This document shows positions 1-5,225 of a stretch of DNA of 5,225 nucleotides, piece by piece. Within the stretch, counting starts at the first letter, position 1. Each line of letters begins with the position of its first letter. The DNA is taken from positions 1 to 5,225 of the forward strand of contig ONYJ01000232.1 in NCBI GenBank assembly GCA_900322025.1, in the 5' to 3' direction. Made by a program: the position numbers and the translations under genes. The DNA is from an uncultured Bacteroidales bacterium. Its GTDB lineage: Bacteria; Bacteroidota; Bacteroidia; Bacteroidales; UBA932. The notes under the pieces were generated by a model that saw nothing but the letters and a program-made list of their open reading frames with translations, searched no databases and had not been told where the DNA came from.

Positions 1-767
1 AAAAACTCGTTAACCAACTTCAATGCTGTATGCAGATAGCCTCCTCCGTTTCCCCTAAGATCTACAATCAGCCCCTGTAATTTTTTACCTCTCAGAGGTG
101 TCATAACCTCATTATAGGTTTCTGCCCCAAAGCTACTCAAGCGTATATACATTATTCCAGGCCGTATCTCATACGCACACGATACCGTATTCAACGGTAT
201 TTTATCGCGAGTTATAACTAAATTCAGTTCTGCCTCTCCGCGTCTTATAACTCCTACACTAACCTTAGTACCTTTATCGCCTCTCAAATACTTTAACACA
301 CGAGCTTGTGTAAGTTTAGTACCACTAATAACCTCACCATCAACAGAATTAATTTTATCTCCTGCTCTAAGCCCTACCTTTTCAGAAGGTCCTCCGGGGA
401 TAACGCTTTGTACTGTAAGAGTATCTTTGATTATGGCATACTCTATCCCGATGCCTTCGAACTTTCCAAGAAGAGGTTCTTCCATTTCTTTAGCATCTTT
501 GGCAGAGATATAAACCGAGTGAGGATCTAATTGCTGCATCATCGCAATAAGAGCTTCCTCGCTTGTGCGGCTCATACTAAGTGTATCTACATACGCATTA
601 GCCAGCAGATAAAGAAGTTGCTTAAATTTGGTTGTTTCTGTATTAAGTTTGGAGTCGTTAAAACTAATAGTTTGTTTTATACGCGGCTGGGCAAGATATG
701 TTTGAGCTTGTAACCCTACACCTATACAACTTATTAGGAAAATTGAGAGCAGAAGTATTTTTTTCAT
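1..767 (-). CDS. S41 family carboxy-terminal processing peptidase, N-terminal part (cut by window edge)
   Basis: Partial gene; about 255 codons from the ATG at 767-765 are visible before the window ends. I translated it by hand from the minus strand. Residues 1-22 form an export signal (MKK, then a hydrophobic run ending in LQAQ). Cleavage after LQA by signal peptidase I fits, but LISC at 11-14 could also be a lipobox. LDPHSVYI at 80-87 and FEGIGIEY at 103-110 are hallmarks of the CtpA/Prc family. A PDZ domain follows at about 103-185, with PGGPSEKVGLRAGDKI at 124-139 as its carboxylate-binding and core segment. DLRGNGGG at 236-243 opens the S41 catalytic core. The catalytic Ser/Lys lie beyond the edge, so activity cannot be judged. 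The family cleaves periplasmic proteins near their C termini. The gene overlaps the rnz stop by one base (TAATG), which suggests coupled translation. Substrate unknown. The family call is firm. Confidence 0.93.
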   Translation of the reverse strand, partial: MKKILLLSIFLISCIGVGLQAQTYLAQPRIKQTISFNDSKLNTETTKFKQLLYLLANAYVDTLSMSRTSEEALIAMMQQLDPHSVYISAKDAKEMEEPLLGKFEGIGIEYAIIKDTLTVQSVIPGGPSEKVGLRAGDKINSVDGEVISGTKLTQARVLKYLRGDKGTKVSVGVIRRGEAELNLVITRDKIPLNTVSCAYEIRPGIMYIRLSSFGAETYNEVMTPLRGKKLQGLIVDLRGNGGGYLHTALKLVNEF

Positions 768-1717
768 TATCGCTTTTTCTTTATAGAAACATTTTGAGGT
801 ATATCAAATATCATACCCTCTTGCGCCAAAAAGGTTTCCGGAAATACACCACGAGCCTCTTCTAATAATAAATCCAGATTCCGGTAACGCGATGAGAAAT
901 GCCCTATCACCAGCTTCTTAGCTCCTATTGCCAATGCCAACTCTGCAGCATCCTTGCTGGTAGAATGGGCTGTTGTTTTAGAAAGAGCTTTTAAGTCAGA
1001 GGCATAAGTAGCCTCGTGATATATCAGGTCTGTACCCATAAGCCATTCTTTCAGCTTTGGATATGGAGCAGTATCGCTGCAATATGCAAAACTTCTGGCC
1101 TCAAAGGGTTTGTATGTAAGCTTTTCATATTCGAGCATAATCATTTCCCCTTCTTTACCCTGCCTGATAATGTTCTCTTTTCGTTTAAGAGTTCCTATTT
1201 CTTCTAAAGTAAGATTATACTCCCCTATAGCCTCTTTCACGATGTTTGGCTGTGGCTCCCTTTCCCTAAACAAATACCCATAGGTTTCTACTCTATGCCG
1301 CAATGGAAAAGCATATATATCCAATGATTTGAAACTCTGGATAAGTACCGGCTCCTTACATTTTACGGTATGAACAACAAGTTCATACTTAACCGCTCCA
1401 AAAAAATCTGATATAACGTTGAGTAACTTCTGCATTCCTTCCGGAGCATAGATATGCAGCGGAGCTACCCTACCCACCATATCTAATGTAGAAATCAAAC
1501 CGAACAAGCCAAATACATGATCGCCATGCAGATGCGAGATACATACATTATCTAAGCGAGGAAACGGTACCTTAAATCTTGCCATCTGCATCTGGCACCC
1601 TTCTCCACAATCTATTAAGAACAAACGCCCACCCACGGTTAGTGAGTGAGCGCTCGGAAATCTTGAAGATGTAGGGCGTGCAGAAGCACTACCCAATGTC
1701 ATCAGAGAAAAATCCAC
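767..1717 (-). CDS. rnz: Ribonuclease Z (tRNA 3'-end endonuclease)
   Basis: Zinc-dependent endonuclease of the metallo-beta-lactamase fold that removes 3' trailers from tRNA precursors in the cytoplasm. It has 316 residues, normal for the short bacterial RNase Z form. All expected metal ligands are visible: HLHGDH at 62-67 (H62, H64, D66, H67), H141 in PLRHRVETYGY, D215 in CSDT, and H273 in GHFSSRY. The HEAT motif at 234-237 and AHST around H251, both typical of RNase Z, are also present. The segment at about 150-208 between H141 and D215 corresponds to the flexible-arm (exosite) region that grips tRNA. The start is GTG at 1717-1715, directly after the rpsA TAA. It is preferred over ATG at codon 6 because the first beta strand (DFSLMTLGSASARPT) would otherwise be lost, and because GGGGAG lies 9 bases upstream. 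The gene is probably translated by reinitiation after rpsA. Confidence 0.97.
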   Translation of the reverse strand: MDFSLMTLGSASARPTSSRFPSAHSLTVGGRLFLIDCGEGCQMQMARFKVPFPRLDNVCISHLHGDHVFGLFGLISTLDMVGRVAPLHIYAPEGMQKLLNVISDFFGAVKYELVVHTVKCKEPVLIQSFKSLDIYAFPLRHRVETYGYLFREREPQPNIVKEAIGEYNLTLEEIGTLKRKENIIRQGKEGEMIMLEYEKLTYKPFEARSFAYCSDTAPYPKLKEWLMGTDLIYHEATYASDLKALSKTTAHSTSKDAAELALAIGAKKLVIGHFSSRYRNLDLLLEEARGVFPETFLAQEGMIFDIPQNVSIKKKR

Positions 1718-3631
1718 TTAACTATTCTCCCCTTTTTCCATCTCCTTCTTCAAGTCTGCAAGAGCATCTATATCTCCCAAAGTGGTCTTTTCTACGCTTG
1801 CCTTTACCTTCTTAATAGCCTTCTTTGTATTTTCAGCTTCTGCCTCTTTTTCCTTAATAATCTCACCGGCCTCAGCTTTCTTCTTGTCTTCGGCTATTCT
1901 GGTATGCGAAAGTATTATCTTCTTGCTAGACTTGTTGAACTCAACAACTTTAAACTCAAGTTTCTCTTCTGCCTTTGCAGTTGTGCCGTCTTCTTTCAAA
2001 AGACCCTTGGTTGGTGCAAAACCTTCAATTCCGTATTGAAGAGCTACAGTTGCACCCTTATCATTGAAAGAAACTATAGTTCCTTCATGAATAGAACCTT
2101 GGGTAAATACTGTTTCAAATGTATCCCATGGGTTATCTTCCAACTGCTTATGACCTAAAGAGAGCCTGCGGTTTTCTTCGTCTATATCCAAAACCACAAC
2201 TTCAAACTTTTCTCCAAGAGCTGTAAACTCAGAAGGATGCTTTATTTTCTTAGTCCAGCTCAAATCAGAGACATGAACAAGACCGTCCACACCTTCCTCA
2301 AGTTCTACAAACACACCAAAGTTAGTAAAGTTGCGCACTATTGCAGTGTGGCGGCTTCCTACAGGATACTTATCTTTTATAGTTGCCCAAGGATCTGCCT
2401 TCAACTGCTTCATACCCAAAGACATTTTATGTTCCTCTCTGTCTATGGTAAGCACTTGCGCCTCTACTTCTTCGCCCAGTTTTAAGAAATCCTGTGCGCT
2501 TCTCAAATGTGAAGACCAGCTCATCTCTGAAACATGGATAAGACCCTCTATACCAGGCTGTATTTCTACAAATGCACCATAATCTGTAAGCACAACTACC
2601 TTACCCTTAACCTTATCTCCAACTTTAAGATCTGGATTCAAAGCTTCCCATGGATGAGGTGCAAGCTGCTTCAGACCAAGAGCGATTCTCTTCTTTTCTT
2701 CGTCAAAGTCTAAAATAACTACATTTATCTTTTCATCGAGCTTAACAACTTCTTCCGGATTGCCTATGCGGCCCCAAGACAGATCTGTAATATGAATCAG
2801 ACCATCCACACCACCTAAATCTACGAATACGCCATAAGAAGTAATATTCTTAACAGTTCCCTCAAGAACTTGGCCTTTCTCTAGTTTAGAAATAATTTCA
2901 CTCTTCTGTGCCTCAAGCTCTGCCTCGATAAGTGCTTTGTGAGAAAGTACTACATTACGGAATTCGTGATTAATTTTAACCACCTTGAATTCCATAGTCT
3001 TATCTACATATACATCGTAATCTCTAATAGGTTTAACATCTATCTGCGAACCAGGGAGGAAGGCCTCTATGCCAAACACATCCACAATCATACCACCCTT
3101 AGTGCGAGCCTTGATAAAGCCTTTTACTATTTCGTTGTTCTCATAAGCCTCGTTTACTCTGTCCCAAGACTTGAGAGAGCAAGCCTTTTTATGTGAAAGA
3201 ATCAACTGACCTTTCTTGTCCTCCGGATTTTCTACCAAAACATCTACCTTATCGCCAATAGCAAGGTCAGGATTATATCTGAATTCGTTCCTCTGAATAA
3301 CACCTTCGCTCTTATAACCCACATTAACAATAACTTCTTTAGGGGTAAGAGCAGTTACCGTACCCTCAATAACCTCATTTTCTGCAATATTTGAGAGAGA
3401 CTCGCTATACTTTTTCTCTAAGTCATCCTTACTCTCAGACAAAGATGTATTACTCTCAAAAGCATCCCAGTCAAATTTAGCAGGATCTATAGATGCGCTG
3501 CTCCTCCTTTTCTTTGCTGCAGGAGCAACAGGTGCAGCCTCTTCTCTGAAAGACTCTACATTGTCTTCAGCTTTTTGAACAGGGATATCTACAACATCCT
3601 CGTTCTCAATGTTTTTAATTTCTTCACTCAT
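1718..3631 (-). CDS. rpsA: 30S ribosomal protein S1
   Basis: Ribosomal protein bS1 binds mRNA on the small subunit and helps translation initiation. It has 637 residues, longer than the roughly 560 of Escherichia coli, because of an acidic, low-complexity N-terminal extension (1-80, including FDWDAFES at 53-60) and a Lys/Glu-rich tail (579-637). Six S1 (OB-fold) repeats are visible at about 85-150, 168-233, 253-322, 338-409, 425-496 and 512-578. Repeats 3-5 carry the canonical signature (YGVFVDLGGVDGLIHITDLSW-like), and each ends in a KQLxxxPW linker at 321-328, 408-415 and 496-502. Repeats 1, 2 and 6 are more divergent, as usual for S1: the first two normally contact the ribosome. The ATG at 3631-3629 has no Shine-Dalgarno sequence and an AU-rich upstream region, normal for Bacteroidota. 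It is the first gene of the minus-strand unit. Stop TAA at 1720-1718 abuts rnz. Confidence 0.98.
   Translation of the reverse strand: MSEEIKNIENEDVVDIPVQKAEDNVESFREEAAPVAPAAKKRRSSASIDPAKFDWDAFESNTSLSESKDDLEKKYSESLSNIAENEVIEGTVTALTPKEVIVNVGYKSEGVIQRNEFRYNPDLAIGDKVDVLVENPEDKKGQLILSHKKACSLKSWDRVNEAYENNEIVKGFIKARTKGGMIVDVFGIEAFLPGSQIDVKPIRDYDVYVDKTMEFKVVKINHEFRNVVLSHKALIEAELEAQKSEIISKLEKGQVLEGTVKNITSYGVFVDLGGVDGLIHITDLSWGRIGNPEEVVKLDEKINVVILDFDEEKKRIALGLKQLAPHPWEALNPDLKVGDKVKGKVVVLTDYGAFVEIQPGIEGLIHVSEMSWSSHLRSAQDFLKLGEEVEAQVLTIDREEHKMSLGMKQLKADPWATIKDKYPVGSRHTAIVRNFTNFGVFVELEEGVDGLVHVSDLSWTKKIKHPSEFTALGEKFEVVVLDIDEENRRLSLGHKQLEDNPWDTFETVFTQGSIHEGTIVSFNDKGATVALQYGIEGFAPTKGLLKEDGTTAKAEEKLEFKVVEFNKSSKKIILSHTRIAEDKKKAEAGEIIKEKEAEAENTKKAIKKVKASVEKTTLGDIDALADLKKEMEKGENS
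1723..1731 (-). promoter_or_regulatory. Shine-Dalgarno-like site for rnz inside the end of rpsA
   Basis: Reading the minus strand, GGGGAG sits inside the last codons of rpsA (Gly-Glu of the KGENS end), 9 bases before the GTG start of rnz. It supports the GTG start and could help ribosomes that finish rpsA to reinitiate. Bacteroidota generally make little use of such sites, and the other start codons in this window lack one, so it may be only a by-product of the Gly-Glu codons. The exact edges are approximate. Confidence 0.45.
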
Positions 3632-3638
3632 AATAAAA

Positions 3639-3650
3639 TACTAATTAGTA
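3639..3650. repeat. Perfect 12-bp palindrome just before the rpsA start
   Basis: TACTAATTAGTA reads the same on both strands and ends 7 bases before the rpsA ATG, where a ribosome would bind. It could be a protein-binding site, or in RNA a weak AU stem. In an AT-rich leader such a palindrome can also arise by chance. Confidence 0.4.
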
Positions 3651-3669
3651 GTTAAACATTATTTGTAGA

Positions 3670-3685
3670 TCAGCCCTCGGGCTGA
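3670..3685 (-). promoter_or_regulatory. rpsA: Hairpin in the rpsA leader
   Basis: The RNA would read UCAGCC-CGAG-GGCUGA, a 6-bp GC-rich stem with a tight tetraloop, about 40 bases before the rpsA start codon in an otherwise AU-rich leader. It is not followed by a U-tract, so it is unlikely to be a terminator. In enterobacteria S1 represses its own translation by binding a structured, AU-rich rpsA leader, so a comparable role is conceivable here but unproven. Confidence 0.5.
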
Positions 3686-3697
3686 AATTCAAGCCTG

Positions 3698-3728
3698 CGA
3701 AGATAATAAAAATCTTCTCAATCACAAT
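3698..3728 (-). promoter_or_regulatory. Candidate rpsA promoter (Bacteroidota type)
   Basis: On the minus strand ATTG (3728-3725) is followed after 19 bases by TATCTTCG (3705-3698). This differs from the Bacteroidota consensus TTTG-N19-21-TAnnTTTG by one base in each element, with correct spacing. It would start transcription near 3690 and give an rpsA leader of about 60 bases. A 6-bp dyad (GAAGAT at 3699-3704 and ATCTTC at 3712-3717) overlaps the downstream element. This is inference from consensus matching only. Confidence 0.45.
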
Positions 3729-3730
3729 AC

Positions 3731-3761
3731 TTTATCTAAAAGTTTTATTTGCGTACATTTG
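3731..3761 (+). promoter_or_regulatory. Candidate distal promoter for the lipoprotein gene
   Basis: TTTA at 3731-3734, 19 bases, then TACATTTG at 3754-3761. The second element is an exact TAnnTTTG match and the first has one mismatch, with ideal spacing. The transcript would start near 3768 and carry a leader of roughly 155 bases containing the small reading frame at 3815-3871. It may act instead of, or together with, the proximal candidate. Confidence 0.4.
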
Positions 3762-3840
3762 CCTATTCCAAAACGCCACACGTATTGATAATTAAAAATA
3801 GAACCGAATTTGCCATGGCGAGAAACTTTTCGATAAGTCA

Positions 3841-3870
3841 ACTGGTTAAAGAGATGCTTGCATATCTTTG
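3841..3870 (+). promoter_or_regulatory. Candidate promoter for the lipoprotein gene (proximal)
   Basis: TATCTTTG at 3863-3870 matches the Bacteroidota -7 consensus TAnnTTTG exactly. The upstream element is poor: only ACTG at 3841-3844, 18 bases away. Transcription would begin near 3877 and give a leader of about 47 bases to the ATG at 3924, a sensible length. It is supported by position and one perfect element. Confidence 0.45.
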
Positions 3871-3880
3871 ACATGACGAG

Positions 3881-3903
3881 AAAAGTTGCAGTAAAAAGTT
3901 GCA
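3881..3903 (+). repeat. Perfect 10-bp direct repeat in the lipoprotein gene leader
   Basis: AAAAGTTGCA occurs at 3881-3890 and again at 3894-3903, a 13-bp period. It lies just downstream of the proximal promoter candidate and 20 bases before the ATG. It could be a binding site for a regulator on DNA or RNA. No known regulator is recognised. Confidence 0.5.
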
Positions 3904-3923
3904 TAAACGTAAAAACGAACAAT

Positions 3924-5120
3924 ATGAAAAAAAGCTTTGTAATCTCCACCCTCTCTCTTATTACCGCTGTATTTATCTCCTGCAGCAATAAAAGCAGCAA
4001 TAAAACAGGTACTGCCTCTCAAGACAGTTCTGCCCTTCAAACTGTCAGAGTAGGAGTTTTCGATGGCTATGGCGGTGCACAAACATGCATCTGGGAAGCC
4101 CTCGCTGCTTGTGCTCTCGATAAGGATATGGATGTGAAGAGAATTACTACCTCCGATATAGCATCGGGAGTTCTAAACACATTAGACGCTATTGTGATAC
4201 CCGGAGGAGGAGGTAGCCGACAGTACCAAAATCTCGGACAAGAGAATATCAACAGAATAAAAGAGTTTGTATATAATGGCGGCGGTGCCGTAGGCATTTG
4301 CGCAGGTGCATACCTGTTTTCCAACACCCCAAATTACACCTGTATGAAAATAAATGGCGCACAAGCTATTGATTTAGAACACGATAATAGAGGACACGGA
4401 ATTTCTGCCTTTTCTTTAACTGCAGAAGGAAAAGAAATTTTTAAAGAGTATGCAGACATAGATACCCTCTATTGCATGTATTACGAAGGGCCTGTCTTTA
4501 TTACTGCCCCTGAGGACTCTATACAATTCACCGAATTTGCAACAATGCTCAGCGATGTTCATGAAGAGGGTGGCGCTCCTTCCAACATGACCAACAACAG
4601 GCCTTTCTTCATAGGCGGCCACTATGGCAAGGGTAAGGTATTCTCCTCCATAGCTCATCCGGAAGCCACTCCCGGTAAAATGTGGATGATAGCCAGAATG
4701 GTACGCTGGTGCGTTACAGAAAAAGAAAATGTACATAAGTTAGCGGAACAACAAAGGTTCTCCTCTTCCCCTACACTCAAAGATGCCAGCCTCGCCAATA
4801 AAGAAATACTGATGAGTGTAGAAGACTTAAAGAAAGAGAAGGAATTGTATCAAAAGTTCCTTTATGGCACACCGGAAGATAAGTTAGAGGCCATGCAATG
4901 GCTTAAAGAACATTATTCTTGGGATGCGAAACGCTGGATACAAGGAATGTTATTTGATGCAGACCCAATGGTTAGGGCCGGTGCGGCAGAATATATTGCA
5001 GACATTCATTACTTTACATACCTGAATGATGTGGCCGCACTATATGAATCGGAGAGCAATACAGAGGCAAAGCAAAGAATAGAGCAAGCCTACTCAAGGC
5101 TGAAATCTCTCTTACCTTAA
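3924..5120 (+). CDS. Lipoprotein with BPL_N (glutamine amidotransferase-like) domain and HEAT-like C-terminal tail
   Basis: Predicted lipoprotein of 398 residues with unknown function. The ATG at 3924 is chosen over the in-frame ATG at 3858 because it places the signal peptide at the N terminus: MKKSFV, a hydrophobic run, and lipobox FISC with C20 as the lipidated cysteine. Residues about 41-265 resemble the N-terminal domain of eukaryotic biotin protein ligase, a class I amidotransferase-like fold: VGVFDGYGG at 43-51, IPGGGGS at 92-98, nucleophile-elbow GICAGAY with C126, YYEGPVF at 186-192, and GHYGKGKV followed by HPE with H245 and E247. No biotin ligase domain follows. Instead residues about 299-398 are helical, with DADPMVRAGAAEYI at 345-358 typical of HEAT repeats. 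No acidic export tag follows C20, so it may face the periplasm. It appears monocistronic, divergent from rpsA, with a terminator after it. The domain call is fairly sure; the substrate is unknown. Confidence 0.87.
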   Translation: MKKSFVISTLSLITAVFISCSNKSSNKTGTASQDSSALQTVRVGVFDGYGGAQTCIWEALAACALDKDMDVKRITTSDIASGVLNTLDAIVIPGGGGSRQYQNLGQENINRIKEFVYNGGGAVGICAGAYLFSNTPNYTCMKINGAQAIDLEHDNRGHGISAFSLTAEGKEIFKEYADIDTLYCMYYEGPVFITAPEDSIQFTEFATMLSDVHEEGGAPSNMTNNRPFFIGGHYGKGKVFSSIAHPEATPGKMWMIARMVRWCVTEKENVHKLAEQQRFSSSPTLKDASLANKEILMSVEDLKKEKELYQKFLYGTPEDKLEAMQWLKEHYSWDAKRWIQGMLFDADPMVRAGAAEYIADIHYFTYLNDVAALYESESNTEAKQRIEQAYSRLKSLLP

Positions 5121-5184
5121 AACTTGATTTGAGAGGGCGATGGCTGTCTCATAGCATGTCTCAGCACTTATATTCGGAAAAACG
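5121..5184. other. Short 3' region before the terminator
   Basis: There is no gene here. It contains an imperfect tandem repeat, TGTCTCATAGCA at 5145-5156 and TGTCTCAGCA at 5157-5166, which differ by a two-base insertion. No function is assigned. Confidence 0.5.
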
Positions 5185-5223
5185 AAAAGTGTACATTTGT
5201 AAATCCAAATGTACACTTTTTTT
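5185..5223 (+). terminator. Strong intrinsic terminator, probably bidirectional
   Basis: Perfect 15-bp inverted repeat: AAAAGTGTACATTTG at 5185-5199 and its complement at 5206-5220, with a 6-base loop (TAAATC). A run of seven T at 5217-5223 follows. The A-run at the left base gives a T-run on the other strand, so the hairpin should also stop transcripts arriving from the right. It ends the lipoprotein transcript about 65 bases after the stop codon and suggests a convergent gene beyond the window. Confidence 0.92.
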
Positions 5224-5225
5224 CT

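Larger units (their letters stand above)
3632..3923. other. Divergent intergenic region between rpsA and the lipoprotein gene
   Basis: These 292 bases separate two divergent start codons. I see no credible protein gene here, although an 18-codon plus-strand reading frame at 3815-3871 is noted as a finding. The left part holds the rpsA promoter candidate and leader. The right part holds two TAnnTTTG elements facing the lipoprotein gene (3754-3761 and 3863-3870) and a 10-bp direct repeat (3881-3903). AACTTTTC at 3824-3831 is repeated inverted as GAAAAGTT at 3880-3887, flanking the second element. Confidence 0.7.

Noticed and set aside
306..713. Two plus-strand reading frames opposite the S41 peptidase gene
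   Set aside because: Antisense to a gene with clear family motifs throughout. Their translations are Cys/Phe-rich with no domain, typical of shadow frames.
2105..2700. Recurrent similar segments within rpsA as DNA repeats
   Set aside because: They are the KQLxxxPW linkers and S1 signatures of successive protein repeats, normal for the family.
1016..3196. Several plus-strand frames of 60-85 codons opposite rnz and rpsA
   Set aside because: All lie wholly inside confidently identified genes on the other strand, and none has recognisable motifs.
3671..3684. The GC-rich dyad as an intrinsic terminator
   Set aside because: It is not followed by a T-tract on either strand, and it lies in the leader of rpsA rather than after a gene.
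3858..3923. Upstream in-frame ATG that would add 22 residues to the lipoprotein
   Set aside because: The extension is polar and would bury the signal peptide and lipobox inside the protein. It also overlaps the proximal promoter candidate and its leader repeats.
3722..4736. Minus-strand frames of 60-106 codons opposite the lipoprotein gene and intergenic region
   Set aside because: They overlap the lipoprotein coding sequence or the promoter region, lack motifs, and some overlap one another in different frames.
3924..5120. Annotation as biotin protein ligase (birA)
   Set aside because: Only the N-terminal amidotransferase-like domain is present. The ligase catalytic domain with its GRGRxxR-type motif is absent, and the protein has a lipoprotein signal.
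5170..5199. TACATTTG in the terminator arm as a functional promoter
   Set aside because: I see no TTTG/TTG element 19-21 bases upstream, and the sequence is fully explained by the terminator stem. Kept only as a low-priority observation.

Overview
The window looks like a chromosomal segment from a member of the Bacteroidota, most likely Bacteroidales. The evidence is the AT-rich base composition, a long six-repeat ribosomal protein S1 of 637 residues, start codons mostly without a Shine-Dalgarno sequence, promoter-like TAnnTTTG elements, and short lipoprotein signal peptides. There are no tRNA or rRNA genes, insertion sequences or CRISPR arrays, and I see no sign of recent transfer.

Layout. 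Positions 1-3631 are all minus strand and form a tightly packed three-gene unit, read right to left: rpsA (3631-1718), rnz encoding ribonuclease Z (1717-767), and the first two thirds or so of an S41 carboxy-terminal processing peptidase gene (767 to beyond base 1). rpsA and rnz abut with no gap (TAA then GTG), and rnz overlaps the peptidase gene by one base (TAATG). One mRNA with coupled translation is therefore likely. Positions 3632-3923 are a divergent intergenic region. It holds a candidate rpsA promoter and leader with dyad elements, and candidate promoters plus a 10-bp direct repeat ahead of the plus-strand gene. Positions 3924-5120 encode a 398-residue lipoprotein with a glutamine-amidotransferase-like domain of the biotin-protein-ligase N-terminal (BPL_N) type, followed by a short HEAT-like helical tail. 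A very strong hairpin terminator that should work in both directions closes the window (5185-5223).

How the genes relate. The minus-strand unit links translation (S1), tRNA 3'-end maturation (RNase Z) and an exported protease. The first two make sense together as growth-linked functions, but the protease has no obvious mechanistic link. The divergent lipoprotein appears to be a separate single-gene unit. It is the least understood gene here, because a cytoplasm-type amidotransferase fold is predicted on an exported lipid anchor with no biotin ligase domain. I do not see a clearly new multi-gene system. The most interesting items are this lipoprotein, the rpsA leader, and the coupled gene junctions.
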